Shown here: one piece after another, positions 16,149-24,692 of the stretch
How the letters are laid out: each line of letters begins with the position of its first letter
Numbering within the stretch: position 1 is the stretch's first letter
Assembly (NCBI GenBank): GCA_964652155.1
Contig: CAZZBK010000043.1
Span: 1-37,830 of the forward strand
DNA: 37,830 nt
Direction: 5' to 3'
Source of the DNA: CAZZBK01 sp964652155
GTDB taxonomy: Bacteria; Planctomycetota; Planctomycetia; Pirellulales; PNKZ01
Made by a program: the position numbers and the translations under genes
Notes under the pieces: generated by a model
Databases searched by the model: none
What the model was told of the DNA's origin: nothing
The model's input: only the letters and a program-made list of their open reading frames with translations

Positions 16149-17564
16149 CTAAAACTCGGCGCTGCCGGGAGTACGGGGGAAGGGAATCACGTCGCGAATG
16201 TTCGTCATGCCGGTGATGAATTGCAGCACCCGTTCGAGACCCAAGCCGAAACCGCTGTGCGGCACCGTGCCATAGCGTCTCAGATCGGCATACCAGGCGT
16301 AGTGCTCGGTGTTCAGCCCCTGCTCGACCATCCGCTGCTCGAGCACGTCGAGCCGCTCTTCACGCTGGCTGCCGCCGATGATCTCGCCGACGCGCGGCAC
16401 CAAAATGTCCATCGCCCGAACCGTCTTGCCGTCGTCGTTCACACGCATGTAGAACGGCTTGATGGTGCGGGGGTAGTCATACAAAATCACGGGACATTTG
16501 AAGTGTACCTCGGTCAGGTAGCGTTCGTGCTCGGCTTGCAGGTCGCGCCCCCAAGAGACCGGATACTCGAACGTCTGGCCGCTCTTCTCGAGCACGTCGA
16601 CCGCCTCGGTGTACGACAGTCGCAAGAACTGGGCGGCGAGCAGTTGCTCGAGGGTCTCGATGGCCGTGGGCTCGATGCGGAGCTTGAAAAACTCCATGTC
16701 CTCGGCGCAGTCGCGGAGCACGTCGCTGAAAATTCGCCGCAAGAACGACTCAGCCAGATCCATGTTGTCGGTGAGTTCGTAGAACGCCATCTCGGGCTCG
16801 ACCATCCAGAACTCGGCCAGATGGCGCGAGGTGTTCGAGTTCTCGGCTCGAAAGGTCGGTCCGAAGGTGTAGACCTTGCCCAGGGCACAGGCGAAAATCT
16901 CGGCTTGCAGTTGCCCGCTCACCGTGAGGAACGAGGGTTTGTGAAAGAAATCGAGCGTGTAGTCGACGCCGCCATTGCCGGCCGGAGGCTGGGGCTGCTT
17001 GGGGAGCTGTTCGAGATTCAGCGTCGTGACACGGAACATCTCGCCGGCCCCTTCGCAGTCGCTGGCCGTGATGATGGGCGTATGGACGTAGAGAAACCCC
17101 AGCTCGTGAAAGAACTGGTGGATCGATTGGCACACGCGATGCCGGACCCGCGCAATGGCACCGAAGGTATTGGTGCGCGGCCTTAAATGAGCGATCGTCC
17201 TGAGGAACTCGAACGAGTGTTGCTTTTTCTGCAACAAATACGTTTCGGGGTCACTCCAGCCGTGGACATGCACGGCCGAGGCCTGGACCTCGGTGGCCTG
17301 TCCCTTGGCGGGCGAAGCCTTGACGAGTCCCTCGATCGTGACGCTGCACCCGGCCGAGAGGTGCTTGATTTCGCTGTCGTAGTTGGCGAGCGCGGCGTCG
17401 GCAACGACCTGCACGTTGCCTTGCGACGAGCCGTCGTTGAGCTCGATGAAGCTGAAGCCCCCTTTCGAGTCGCGACGGGTGCGGACCCAGCCTTGCAGGC
17501 GAATTTGACGACCAACGGCCGACGCCTGACGCGCGGCAGCGACGGTGAGTTTATCCATCAACAT
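16149..17564 (-). CDS. asnS: Asparagine--tRNA ligase
   Basis: This 471-residue class IIb aminoacyl-tRNA synthetase charges tRNA-Asn in the cytoplasm. The OB-fold anticodon-binding domain is at about 18-110 ('RLQGWVRTRRDSKGGFSFIELNDGS'). The catalytic core shows 'VHTPIITASDCEGAGEMFRVTT' (motif 1 region), 'TFGPTFRAENSNTSRHLAEFWMVEPEM' read as TFGPTFRAE and HLAEFWMVEPEM (motif 2), and the motif 3 GFGLGLERVLQF near the C-terminus. The AEFWMVEPE form and the 471-residue length indicate AsnRS rather than AspRS or LysRS. ATG 17564 and ATG 17558 are both possible starts. csrA lies 101 nt upstream on the same strand. Confidence 0.95.
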   Translation of the reverse strand: MLMDKLTVAAARQASAVGRQIRLQGWVRTRRDSKGGFSFIELNDGSSQGNVQVVADAALANYDSEIKHLSAGCSVTIEGLVKASPAKGQATEVQASAVHVHGWSDPETYLLQKKQHSFEFLRTIAHLRPRTNTFGAIARVRHRVCQSIHQFFHELGFLYVHTPIITASDCEGAGEMFRVTTLNLEQLPKQPQPPAGNGGVDYTLDFFHKPSFLTVSGQLQAEIFACALGKVYTFGPTFRAENSNTSRHLAEFWMVEPEMAFYELTDNMDLAESFLRRIFSDVLRDCAEDMEFFKLRIEPTAIETLEQLLAAQFLRLSYTEAVDVLEKSGQTFEYPVSWGRDLQAEHERYLTEVHFKCPVILYDYPRTIKPFYMRVNDDGKTVRAMDILVPRVGEIIGGSQREERLDVLEQRMVEQGLNTEHYAWYADLRRYGTVPHSGFGLGLERVLQFITGMTNIRDVIPFPRTPGSAEF

Positions 17565-17631
17565 GCGGCTCCTACGACACGAGCGAATCTCGTCACGATA
17601 GACGGCAGCCCCCAGCAGATCGAACCTCGTT

Positions 17632-17683
17632 CACTACAGCGAGCGGGCACTACAGCGAGCGGGCACTACAGCGAGCGGGCACT
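17632..17683 (+). repeat. 16-bp tandem repeat, three copies plus a partial
   Basis: The unit cactacagcgagcggg occurs at 17632-17647, 17648-17663 and 17664-17679, exactly repeated, followed by 'cact' at 17680-17683. The third copy supplies the last codons and TAG stop of csrA on the minus strand, so the other two copies lie just past that stop. The unit is not a multiple of 3 and carries a stop codon in the csrA frame. Changes in copy number downstream of that stop would leave the CsrA protein unchanged. Confidence 0.9.
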
Positions 17684-17875
17684 GTCGTTCGATGCGTTGG
17701 GAGTCGATGCCTTGGGTTCCGTTCCCGACGGCAGCAACTCGCGTCGCACGATGGGGGTCGACGCTGGTGCCTCAATACCCAACCGTACCGCTTGCGAGGC
17801 GACCTTGGCAACGGTAATCGTAATGTCGTCGCCGATTTGAATTTGCTCGCCGAGCCTGCGAGTAAATACGAGCAT
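17666..17875 (-). CDS. csrA: Carbon storage regulator CsrA
   Basis: This 69-residue RNA-binding regulator acts as a dimer that binds GGA motifs in mRNA leaders, usually blocking translation. The CsrA signature is clear: MLVFTRRLGEQIQIGDDITI (1-20), then 'VRLGIEAP' and 'IVRRELL', where the usual V-H-R-E-E has become V-R-R-E-L; the key Arg (equivalent to Arg44) is kept. The C-terminus is about 15 residues longer than a minimal CsrA, low in complexity, and ends inside the 16-bp repeat. The start is fixed by a strong GGAGGG ribosome-binding site 6 nt upstream. It is divergent from the HlyD-like gene and upstream of asnS. There is no fliW or flagellar gene nearby. Confidence 0.92.
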   Translation of the reverse strand: MLVFTRRLGEQIQIGDDITITVAKVASQAVRLGIEAPASTPIVRRELLPSGTEPKASTPNASNDSARSL

Positions 17876-18187
17876 GATTCACCCTCCGTGGTTACTTGGC
17901 GGCTGCTTGATGATAGACGGGCCAGTCCGGCGGTACCGGTCGGCAAGCCCCAGGGGCTCGACGGCCGGCGGCCACCCGCCAGACCAGTTGGGGCGATAGC
18001 ATACCACTGCTAGCAAGGACGGGCAACCGTATTGCCCCACCCTACCCCCCGGGTCCCCGAGAACTCACGTGGCAAGCTGCCCGGTTTCGAGTACGATGGA
18101 GGGCGTGAGTCCAGCCCGTGCGGCTGGTCTGCCCCGCCGGGCAACAGCCCGTTGCCCACCGTATTTGCCCACCCTTACGACCCGCCC
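17876..18187. other. csrA / adaptor divergent intergenic region
   Basis: This 312-nt non-coding region separates csrA (-) from the adaptor gene (+) and must hold the promoters of both. The csrA ribosome-binding site GGAGGG lies at 17887-17882. Two imperfect copies of a ~27-nt phrase lie at 18022-18048 and 18154-18180 (core 'accgtatt-tgcccaccct-tac'). On the minus strand these read 'gtagggtgggcaatacggt', close to a GTAGGGTGGGC phrase I recall as dispersed in planctomycete genomes. The coding frame of the adaptor is open through the region from 18032 but has no protein-like sequence before ATG 18188. No confident -35/-10 boxes were seen. Confidence 0.55.
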
Positions 18188-19474
18188 ATGAACGCTAATC
18201 GACTGCGCACGCTGTGGCCGCGCCTGAAAATCGATTCACGGTCGGCATGGTTTCTGGCGTTAGCTAGCTGCCTCGGTTGCCAGCGCTCGGCCCCGATGCC
18301 ATCGGCCCCGACGAACGCTCCGGTGGTCGCCAAGCACAGTCCCCCCGCCGACACCATGGCCGCTCAAGAGCGCGAGTGGCCCGTCACGGTCCGGGTTCAA
18401 GGGAGCTTGCTGGGAGACGAGCATGCGGTGGTCGGGGCACAGGTCGCCGGCCGGGTCAAGCGCGTGCTGGTCGACTTGGGCTCAGTCGTCCAAAAAGGGG
18501 ACGTGCTGGCCGAGCTCGACAGCGAGGATTTTGACCTCCGCGTGCGACAGGCCGAGGCAAACATCGAGCAAGCCCGGGCTCGGTTGGGGCTCAAGCTCAA
18601 CGAGCCGGTCGAGCAGTTGGTCCGCGAGCAATCGCCCAGCGTGTTGCAAGAGAAGGCCGTGCTGATTGAAGCGCAGGACCTTCATGATCGGGCCGAGACG
18701 CTGTACCGGCAGAACACCATCACGGCCGCCGAATTTCAGCAGCGCGAGGCCAAGCTCCGCGTGGCTGAGGCCAAATACAACGCGGCCCTGATCGCGGTCG
18801 ACGAGCAACTGGCTCAACTCGCGGTGCGGCAGACCGAGTTGGCCGTCGTGCGACAGCAGCAGAGCGAGGCGGTGATTCGCGCCCCGTTCAACGCCACGGT
18901 GCAACAACGACTGGTCGCGCCCGGCGTGTACGTACAGGTCGGCCAGGCGGCGGTGTCACTCGTGCGGACCGATCCCTTGCGGTTTCAGGCCAGTGTGCCG
19001 CAGCGCTCAGCCATGCGCGTGCAGGTCGGACAAAGCGTGCAAGTGATTCTTGAAGGGCTCGACAAGCCCATCACCGGTCGAGTTGATCGGGTTAGCCCCT
19101 CGCTTGATCTGGCCAGCCGATCGTTGCTGCTCGAAGTCGATGTCCCTAACCCGGGCTCCAAGCTGCGTGCTGGCCTGTTCGCCGAAGCCGATATCCTGAT
19201 CGAGCCGCATGCGCGGACGCTCGCGGTACCGGCCTCGGCCGTGGTCGAGTTTGCCGGGGTCGAGAAGGTGCGAGTCATCGAGAACGGACAACCGCACGAG
19301 CGGCGGATCGTCACGGGACGCCGCTCGGCCGACTGGATCGAAGTGCTCGACGGAGTGCGCGCAGGGCAATCGATCGCCGTGCATCGTCGTCCGACCGCCG
19401 AGAGCGAGGTGGCCAACACGATCGAGCCCAGCGAATCGCCGACTTCGCAGAGCCACCCGGGCGTGTCGGAGTAA
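18188..19474 (+). CDS. RND-type efflux periplasmic adaptor (HlyD/MFP family) lipoprotein
   Basis: This 428-residue membrane-fusion protein starts at ATG 18188, which gives a lipoprotein signal with lipobox LAS-C28. Domains in order: a biotinyl-lipoyl-like hairpin half (about 75-112, 'VVGAQVAGRVKRVLVDLGSVVQKGDVLAELD'), a long alpha-helical coiled-coil hairpin (about 113-230), the second lipoyl half ('VIRAPFNATVQQRLVAPGVYVQVGQ'), then beta-barrel and membrane-proximal domains ('GRVDRVSPSLDLASRSLLLEVDVPNPGSKLRAGLFAEADI'). Such proteins bridge an RND or ABC pump to an outer-membrane channel. No pump or channel gene is adjacent: csrA lies upstream on the other strand and the PQQ-like gene converges 14 nt downstream. 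It therefore looks like an orphan adaptor. Confidence 0.9.
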   Translation: MNANRLRTLWPRLKIDSRSAWFLALASCLGCQRSAPMPSAPTNAPVVAKHSPPADTMAAQEREWPVTVRVQGSLLGDEHAVVGAQVAGRVKRVLVDLGSVVQKGDVLAELDSEDFDLRVRQAEANIEQARARLGLKLNEPVEQLVREQSPSVLQEKAVLIEAQDLHDRAETLYRQNTITAAEFQQREAKLRVAEAKYNAALIAVDEQLAQLAVRQTELAVVRQQQSEAVIRAPFNATVQQRLVAPGVYVQVGQAAVSLVRTDPLRFQASVPQRSAMRVQVGQSVQVILEGLDKPITGRVDRVSPSLDLASRSLLLEVDVPNPGSKLRAGLFAEADILIEPHARTLAVPASAVVEFAGVEKVRVIENGQPHERRIVTGRRSADWIEVLDGVRAGQSIAVHRRPTAESEVANTIEPSESPTSQSHPGVSE

Positions 19475-19488
19475 TCTCTCCTGGGCGA

Positions 19489-20766
19489 CTATTTCTTCGT
19501 CGGGCCGAGGCAGTAGAGCCACTCTTGTCGCTGGCCGTCCGCCTTGGACGCGACGCGCATGTAAATCCGCCCGCCGCAAATGGCGCTCGTGGCGTACACG
19601 TCGTCGCCGAGTTGGTTCTCGGCCCGTTGACGGTACTCGTCCGCGCGGGCCTCGAAGATGAACGTTTTGCCTTCCTGGTTCGTTGCGTAAATCAGGTTCC
19701 CCACCAGCACGGGTGAAGAGTTGAACGTGCCACCCAGTCGCGATTTCCACAACTCGTCGCCGGTGCTCGATCGCCAGCAGTACGCAATGCCCGCGTCGGT
19801 CACGCTGAACAAGAGCCCCTGATGGGCAAGCATCGAGGGGACATAGGTTTGCGTGTTGTTCTGCCAAGCGACCTTGCCCGAGCCGTCGGCCGCGACGGCG
19901 ACCGTGAGCTTTTTCGGGTATCCGCCGCTGGCGAACACGAGTTGCCCGTCGGTGACGATCGAGCCGACACATTCGGTCGTCGAGCCCTCGATCTCCCAGA
20001 GTTGCTTGCCGGAACGTGGGTCAAGGCTCAGCACGTGATCGCAACCGCAGAGGACGAGTTGTTCGCGGCCGGCGACGGTGAGCACGGCGGGCGAAGTGTA
20101 GTTGGGTTGCTTGGGTCGCTCGTGGCGCCAGACGACTTTGCCGGTGACGCGATCGAGCCCCGCCACAGCCCCGCCGGCTTTATTGTCACTGGCGACCAAC
20201 ACCAGCGACTCGTAAATGATCGGCGAGGATCCAAAGCCCTGGTGGGTGACAAAGTCCGAAATGCGTGTTTGCCAGAGCTGCTTGCCATGAAGATCGAGAG
20301 CCGTTGTCTGGACGCCCCCTTGGTTCACAAAGTTGATGTAGAGGCGTTCGCCATCGCAGGCCACGGTCGACGAGGCCTGGGAGCTTTTTTGATGTCCCTT
20401 GAGCTCGAAGCCTCCGCGATGCACGTCGACCTTCCACAGCTCGCGCCCCGTGGCGCGGTCGAAGCACAATACCGACTGCACTTGTTCCGGCACGTCGGCC
20501 GTGGCCAGGAAGACTCGTTCTCCGACGACGGTCGGCGAGCCATGTCCACGGCCGGGCACCTTGGCCTTCCACAGCACGTTCTCGCTTTCGCTCCAGCGCG
20601 TGGGGGGCGTCGGTTGAGCCGCCGCGATCCCGTCCCCCGAGCGTCCACGCCACTGCGGCCAATCATTTTTGTCCAGCGAAGGCAGCGCCTCGGCCGCCAT
20701 CGAGACGGTTGAACTCAGCACGAACAGCACGCACCACGAGCGGACGACGATCTGATAACGCTTCAT
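19489..20766 (-). CDS. PQQ-like beta-propeller exported protein
   Basis: This 425-residue protein starts at ATG 20766, giving a signal peptide (YQIVVRSWCVLFVLSSTVSMAAEA); upstream in-frame sequence only shadows the next gene. After the planctomycete 'WPQWRGRSGDG' opening come repeated PQQ/BamB-like blades: 'VLCFDRATGRELWKVDV', 'TTALDLHGKQLWQTRI', 'VAGLDRVTGKVVWRHE', 'VLSLDPRSGKQLWEIE' and 'AYCWRSSTGDELWKSRLGG'. Cofactor residues of true quinoprotein dehydrogenases are not evident, so a structural or binding role is more likely. It has the same length (425) and opening as the propeller at 28506-29783, so the two are paralogues. It may share a transcript with the esterase genes upstream (53-nt gap). 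Confidence 0.88.
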   Translation of the reverse strand: MKRYQIVVRSWCVLFVLSSTVSMAAEALPSLDKNDWPQWRGRSGDGIAAAQPTPPTRWSESENVLWKAKVPGRGHGSPTVVGERVFLATADVPEQVQSVLCFDRATGRELWKVDVHRGGFELKGHQKSSQASSTVACDGERLYINFVNQGGVQTTALDLHGKQLWQTRISDFVTHQGFGSSPIIYESLVLVASDNKAGGAVAGLDRVTGKVVWRHERPKQPNYTSPAVLTVAGREQLVLCGCDHVLSLDPRSGKQLWEIEGSTTECVGSIVTDGQLVFASGGYPKKLTVAVAADGSGKVAWQNNTQTYVPSMLAHQGLLFSVTDAGIAYCWRSSTGDELWKSRLGGTFNSSPVLVGNLIYATNQEGKTFIFEARADEYRQRAENQLGDDVYATSAICGGRIYMRVASKADGQRQEWLYCLGPTKK

Positions 20767-20819
20767 GACCTGGCAACCTGTGAATGATAAACGGAAATGA
20801 GGATGTCGAGTGCCGCGAG

Positions 20820-22550
20820 CTACAGTCGCGGGGCGGCCGGCTTGAACGGGGCCTGATACGCTTGCGCGCCACGCACCTTGACCTTGCGCCGATACACGCG
20901 GTCGCCGCAGGTCGCGTAGATCGTGTCGAAATTCGGCCCGCCAAAGGTCAAGTTTGAGAGCTTGCCATTGGGCGTGGGGATGATGCAATTGACGCGCCCG
21001 GCTTGATCGCACACCTGCAACCCGAGCCGAGTGGCCACATACAGCCGCCCGTCACGGTCGACCCGCAAGCCATCCGCCCCGCTGTCGTCCGCCAAGTCGC
21101 TCATGTGCAGGTGATAGTAACGCTGCTTATGAGCCAGCGAGCCATCGGAGAGGATCTGGTAACTGTAGACCCAATGCGTGCGACTGTCGGCCACGTACAA
21201 CAATGACTGATCGGGCGACAAGGTCAGCCCGTTCGAGAATTTCAGACCGGTGTCGACCACCTGCTTCTCCCCCTTGGGACTGATGTACCAGACTTTGCTC
21301 GGGTCGGTCCCGTTCCAGCCGGGGTTGGTCACGTAGAGGCTGCCATCGTGGCGGACGACGAGATCGTTGCCGCGGAAGCCGTCGGCGATCACGCTCGCTT
21401 TGCCTGTCGGGTCGTAAGCGATGATTTGCTCAGTGCCCCCGGCCACGCTGTAAAGTCGCCCGTCGGGACCAAACGCCTGGCCGTCCCCGCGCTTCGTGTC
21501 GTCGAGGAACACCGCGGCCTTGCCATCCGTGCCCACCTTATAGGTTTTGTTGTTGGGTACATCGTTGAAGAAGACCTCGCCATGAGCGTTGACCGCGGGT
21601 CCCTCGGTGAACTTGAACCCCTCGGCGACCAGTTGCCACGTTTCGCCCGGCAGCAGAATGTCTTTCAACTGCGGAGAGCCGAGGCCGGCTTGGACCACTG
21701 CGGGCCAATCCTTCCAGAGCCAGCGGATGGCTTGGGGGAAAATTTCGGTCGCGTGCTTGCCGTTGTGACCGCCATCGCCCCAAGCATGGTTCACCTCGTA
21801 GCCCGCAAACGTCAGCGCGCGTTCCAGCTCCTGATTGGCCATCCACCAGTCGCCCCCGTAGATGTTCAGGTCATTGCTGCCGTCTTCGAGAAAAATGCGG
21901 ATCGGCTTGGGTTCGTACTTGCGAACGAGCGTGGCGTAGTTGTGTCCGCCGCGCAGGCCGACATACGTACCGATGGCGCTGAACACGCGGCGAAAAGCGT
22001 CCGGTCGCTCCCAGGCTGCCGTGAAGGCGCAGATCGCTCCGCTGCTCGACCCGGCAATGCAACGGTCGTTGCCGTCCTTCGACAAGCGAATCGCGCGACC
22101 GTCGCTCGATTGGAGCTTTTCCACCGCGGGGAGCAACTCGTCGAGCAAGAAGCGCGCGTAGCCGTCACCCAGTCCGTCGTACTCATAAGAACGATTGAAG
22201 CGGTCGAGCGCTTCGTCGGACGTGGCCTTGACGCGGCCATGCATCACGAACACGCCGATCATCACCGGCAGTTCTTGTTTGTGAATCAACTCGTCGAACA
22301 CCGCCGGGGCGTTGTACTGCACGCCATCTTGGTTCACGTAAACACACGCGGGCTTGGCGGGGTCATACTGCCGTGGCACATACACCCAGTAGTCGCGAAC
22401 GGTGCCGGGGAACACCTTGCTGCTGCTGAAACTGTACTTGGTGACCTCTCCCTTGGGCCAAGCCGGGTCGGCCGCCGCGCTCGCCGACACGAGGGCCCAA
22501 GTCGAGAGCAGACCGACCCCAAAGCTCAAGGCGCGTGACAACGTTCGCAT
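20820..22550 (-). CDS. Secreted esterase fused to SMP-30/gluconolactonase propeller
   Basis: This 576-residue exported protein has a signal peptide (1-27); ATG 22550 is preferred to the TTG just upstream. Residues about 40-285 form an esterase-D/enterochelin-esterase-like alpha/beta hydrolase: 'DYWVYVPRQYDPAKPACVYVNQDG', nucleophile elbow GSSSG (167-171, Ser169), candidate acid in 'LEDGSNDLNIYGGDW' (about 222-235), and His262 in GDGGHNGKH. Residues about 305-565 form an SMP-30/gluconolactonase/LRE six-bladed propeller: 'GFKFTEGPAVNAHGEVFFND' (metal ligand Glu316), 'DLVVRHDGSLYVTNPG', 'FSNGLTLSPDQSLLYVADS' and 'DGLRVDRDGRLYVATRLG'. One chain could remove an ester from a sugar and open its lactone. 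The substrate is not shown; a plant or algal polysaccharide is an inference. Confidence 0.88.
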   Translation of the reverse strand: MRTLSRALSFGVGLLSTWALVSASAAADPAWPKGEVTKYSFSSSKVFPGTVRDYWVYVPRQYDPAKPACVYVNQDGVQYNAPAVFDELIHKQELPVMIGVFVMHGRVKATSDEALDRFNRSYEYDGLGDGYARFLLDELLPAVEKLQSSDGRAIRLSKDGNDRCIAGSSSGAICAFTAAWERPDAFRRVFSAIGTYVGLRGGHNYATLVRKYEPKPIRIFLEDGSNDLNIYGGDWWMANQELERALTFAGYEVNHAWGDGGHNGKHATEIFPQAIRWLWKDWPAVVQAGLGSPQLKDILLPGETWQLVAEGFKFTEGPAVNAHGEVFFNDVPNNKTYKVGTDGKAAVFLDDTKRGDGQAFGPDGRLYSVAGGTEQIIAYDPTGKASVIADGFRGNDLVVRHDGSLYVTNPGWNGTDPSKVWYISPKGEKQVVDTGLKFSNGLTLSPDQSLLYVADSRTHWVYSYQILSDGSLAHKQRYYHLHMSDLADDSGADGLRVDRDGRLYVATRLGLQVCDQAGRVNCIIPTPNGKLSNLTFGGPNFDTIYATCGDRVYRRKVKVRGAQAYQAPFKPAAPRL

Positions 22551-22625
22551 CAATGTTAATCCTCGGTAAGACAGTCGAATATCGAAGGTGCCGCTATCGT
22601 AACCGATGATCGGGGCGATACCAAA

Positions 22626-23543
22626 TCAGCGCGACGCGGTTGTTGTGGTGGTCTGCTTCAGCCAATCGGCCGCGCGATGTGTCCAGGTGTGAACAACCGA
22701 GTCTTTGACGCTTCGCAGCCCGTAGCCGTGACCGCCGTTGTGAAAGATATGCAACTCAGTCGCGACATTCTGCTGCTTGAGTTTGGTGTAGAAGGCGGCA
22801 TTACCCAACGGGATCGTACCGTCGTTATGGGCCACCGACATGAAGATCGGCGGTGTGTCGGCCGACACATGCAGATCATCGATCAGCTTTTCCTGTTTCG
22901 CGTCCCACAGTCCGCCGGCATACAACAGCATGGCGAAGTCGGGTCGGCAGGATTGCTCATCGATCGCGTCGCGGGCTGTGTACTCGGGAGTCTTGAATCG
23001 CGTACTGGCCAATGCGGCTGCCTGGCCTCCGGCACTAAAACCGAGCAAGCCGACTTGTTTCGGATCGATTTTCCACGCGGCTGCGTTGGCGCGCAGCAGA
23101 CGCATGGCCCGCTGCGCGTCTTGTACCGGTCGCCGCCAATGCGGTCCGTTCGAGGCGTCGATCGTCCGATAGCGGAGCACGATGCCGGTGATGCCCAGTT
23201 GGTTCAACCAGCGGGCCGGCTCGACCCCTTCCTTGTCATGCACGACGTAGCGGAAGCCGCCGCCGGGCATGACCAGCACCGCCGCGCCGCTCTGTTTGTC
23301 GGCCGGTGGCTCGTAGAACTCGAGCAGTGGCTGAGTGATGCCGCCGATGCGCGTGGCGGGCGGATCTTCGTTCGGTCGCGCCGGCAGTGTTTCGCCCGTC
23401 TGGCGGGTCGTCTCGCCCGGCGCGAGTTCCGACCACAGCGGCACGACTCGGCTGGGCTCGTCGGCCCACAGCGTCGTGGTGAATGTGCTCAGCACGAATA
23501 GTCCGGCCATCGCGTGCCGTGACAGGCTATGACTTCGAGGCAT
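22626..23543 (-). CDS. Secreted alpha/beta hydrolase (BD-FAE / acetyl-xylan-esterase-like)
   Basis: This 305-residue protein starts at ATG 23543, with AGGAG 8-9 nt upstream and a signal peptide (1-27). The BD-FAE/Axe fold is indicated by the opening 'VVPLWSELAPGETT', the oxyanion segment MPGGGF (92-97), nucleophile elbow GFSAGG with Ser170, 'PIFMSVAHNDGTIPLGNA' (acid Asp) and 'IFHNGGHGYGLR' (His). Such enzymes deacetylate xylan or other esterified glycans outside the cell or in the periplasm. It lies upstream of the esterase/lactonase fusion on the same strand (75-nt gap), so the two probably share a transcript and a carbohydrate substrate. It is divergent from phoU. Confidence 0.88.
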   Translation of the reverse strand: MPRSHSLSRHAMAGLFVLSTFTTTLWADEPSRVVPLWSELAPGETTRQTGETLPARPNEDPPATRIGGITQPLLEFYEPPADKQSGAAVLVMPGGGFRYVVHDKEGVEPARWLNQLGITGIVLRYRTIDASNGPHWRRPVQDAQRAMRLLRANAAAWKIDPKQVGLLGFSAGGQAAALASTRFKTPEYTARDAIDEQSCRPDFAMLLYAGGLWDAKQEKLIDDLHVSADTPPIFMSVAHNDGTIPLGNAAFYTKLKQQNVATELHIFHNGGHGYGLRSVKDSVVHTWTHRAADWLKQTTTTTASR

Positions 23544-23834
23544 GTCGATCGCTCCTGAGCACTGTGGCAGATGTTGTTTGATGACTGTAACCCGGCGGCA
23601 AACCATTTCCTAACCAATTTCTTGCCGGTTGCTATTGATGCTCAGATAACCAGCTCAACATGCCGAGCAACGCGAGGCCGGTATGATCGGACTCCCGCTG
23701 GTCGTGCTACTTAATTGAATTACTTGAACCTCAAAAAATGTCGACGGCTATTGTGCCCAGGTCGCTGATTCGTCATCTTGAGGAAAGCCAGCGAGTTTCG
23801 TCGGCACCACGAGTCTGTCGGGACACGGTCCGCT

Positions 23835-24494
23835 ATGTCGCAACATCAGTTTCGTCAGCTCTCCTTGCTTCGCGAGAAGATATTACATGTCGGCGCGACG
23901 GTCGAGTCGGCCCTGAGCAAAGCGGTCTTGGCCGTGGTCAATCGCGACGCTCAAATGGCCGCGTCGGTTGTCGATCAGGACGACATCATCGATCAGCTTG
24001 AAGTCGAGGTCGAGGAAGAATGCCTCAAGACGCTGGCCTTGCATCAGCCCGTGGCCGCCGACTTGCGGTTGGTCGTGTCGATTCTCAAGATCAACAACGA
24101 CCTGGAGCGGATGGGAGACTTGGCGCGCAATATCGCCAAGCGGGGCGTGTACCTGGCGCAACAACCGCCGAGCGAATTTGCCGGTGAGATTCGCGCCATG
24201 GCGAGCAAAGTCCAGTCGATGGTCAAGCGTTGCCTCGATTCGCTGATCGAGCAAGACACGGCCAAGGCGCGAAAAGTGCGCGACGACGATGACGAGGTTG
24301 ACGCCATCAACAAGCACGTGCAGACGATGGTGCGCGGCCGCCTCCACGACGCCCCACACGATATCGAGACGGCGCTCAAGTGGAGCGCCGTGTCGAAAAA
24401 TCTGGAGCGGATCGCCGACATGGCCACGCACATCGCCGAAGACGTGATCTATATGGTCGAAGGGGACATCGTCCGCCATCGCGCCGACGATTGA
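23835..24494 (+). CDS. phoU: Phosphate signalling protein PhoU
   Basis: This 219-residue cytosolic protein has two three-helix PhoU domains, each with the metal-binding E/D-rich signature: 'INNDLERMGDLARNIAKRGVYL' (first) and 'VSKNLERIADMATHIAEDVIYMVEGDIVRH' (second, read as NLERIADMATHIAEDVIYM). PhoU restrains the PhoR/PhoB response and the Pst transporter when phosphate is ample. ATG 23835 fits the family N-terminus (MSQHQFRQLSLLREKI). A TTG at 23778 would add 19 residues without family similarity. No pst, phoB or phoR gene is in the window, so this is a solitary phoU. The 291 nt upstream hold the promoters of phoU and the divergent hydrolase; nothing definite was seen there. Confidence 0.93.
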   Translation: MSQHQFRQLSLLREKILHVGATVESALSKAVLAVVNRDAQMAASVVDQDDIIDQLEVEVEEECLKTLALHQPVAADLRLVVSILKINNDLERMGDLARNIAKRGVYLAQQPPSEFAGEIRAMASKVQSMVKRCLDSLIEQDTAKARKVRDDDDEVDAINKHVQTMVRGRLHDAPHDIETALKWSAVSKNLERIADMATHIAEDVIYMVEGDIVRHRADD

Positions 24495-24692
24495 CTCGCG
24501 AGGTTCTGTCCCCAGCGGTGCTCGGTTGAACCGATCCGTTGTGCGACAGCATCGCATTGGGCGATCTTATTGAAATCCACTAGACCGGCCGAGTCGTGGA
24601 GTCTAGCTTAGTATTTTGGCGAATCGCACGTTCGCCCCCTCCCTCTGTACCGTTCCTGCCCCCGGCTGTTTGACCGTGCCGGAGAAATTTGC

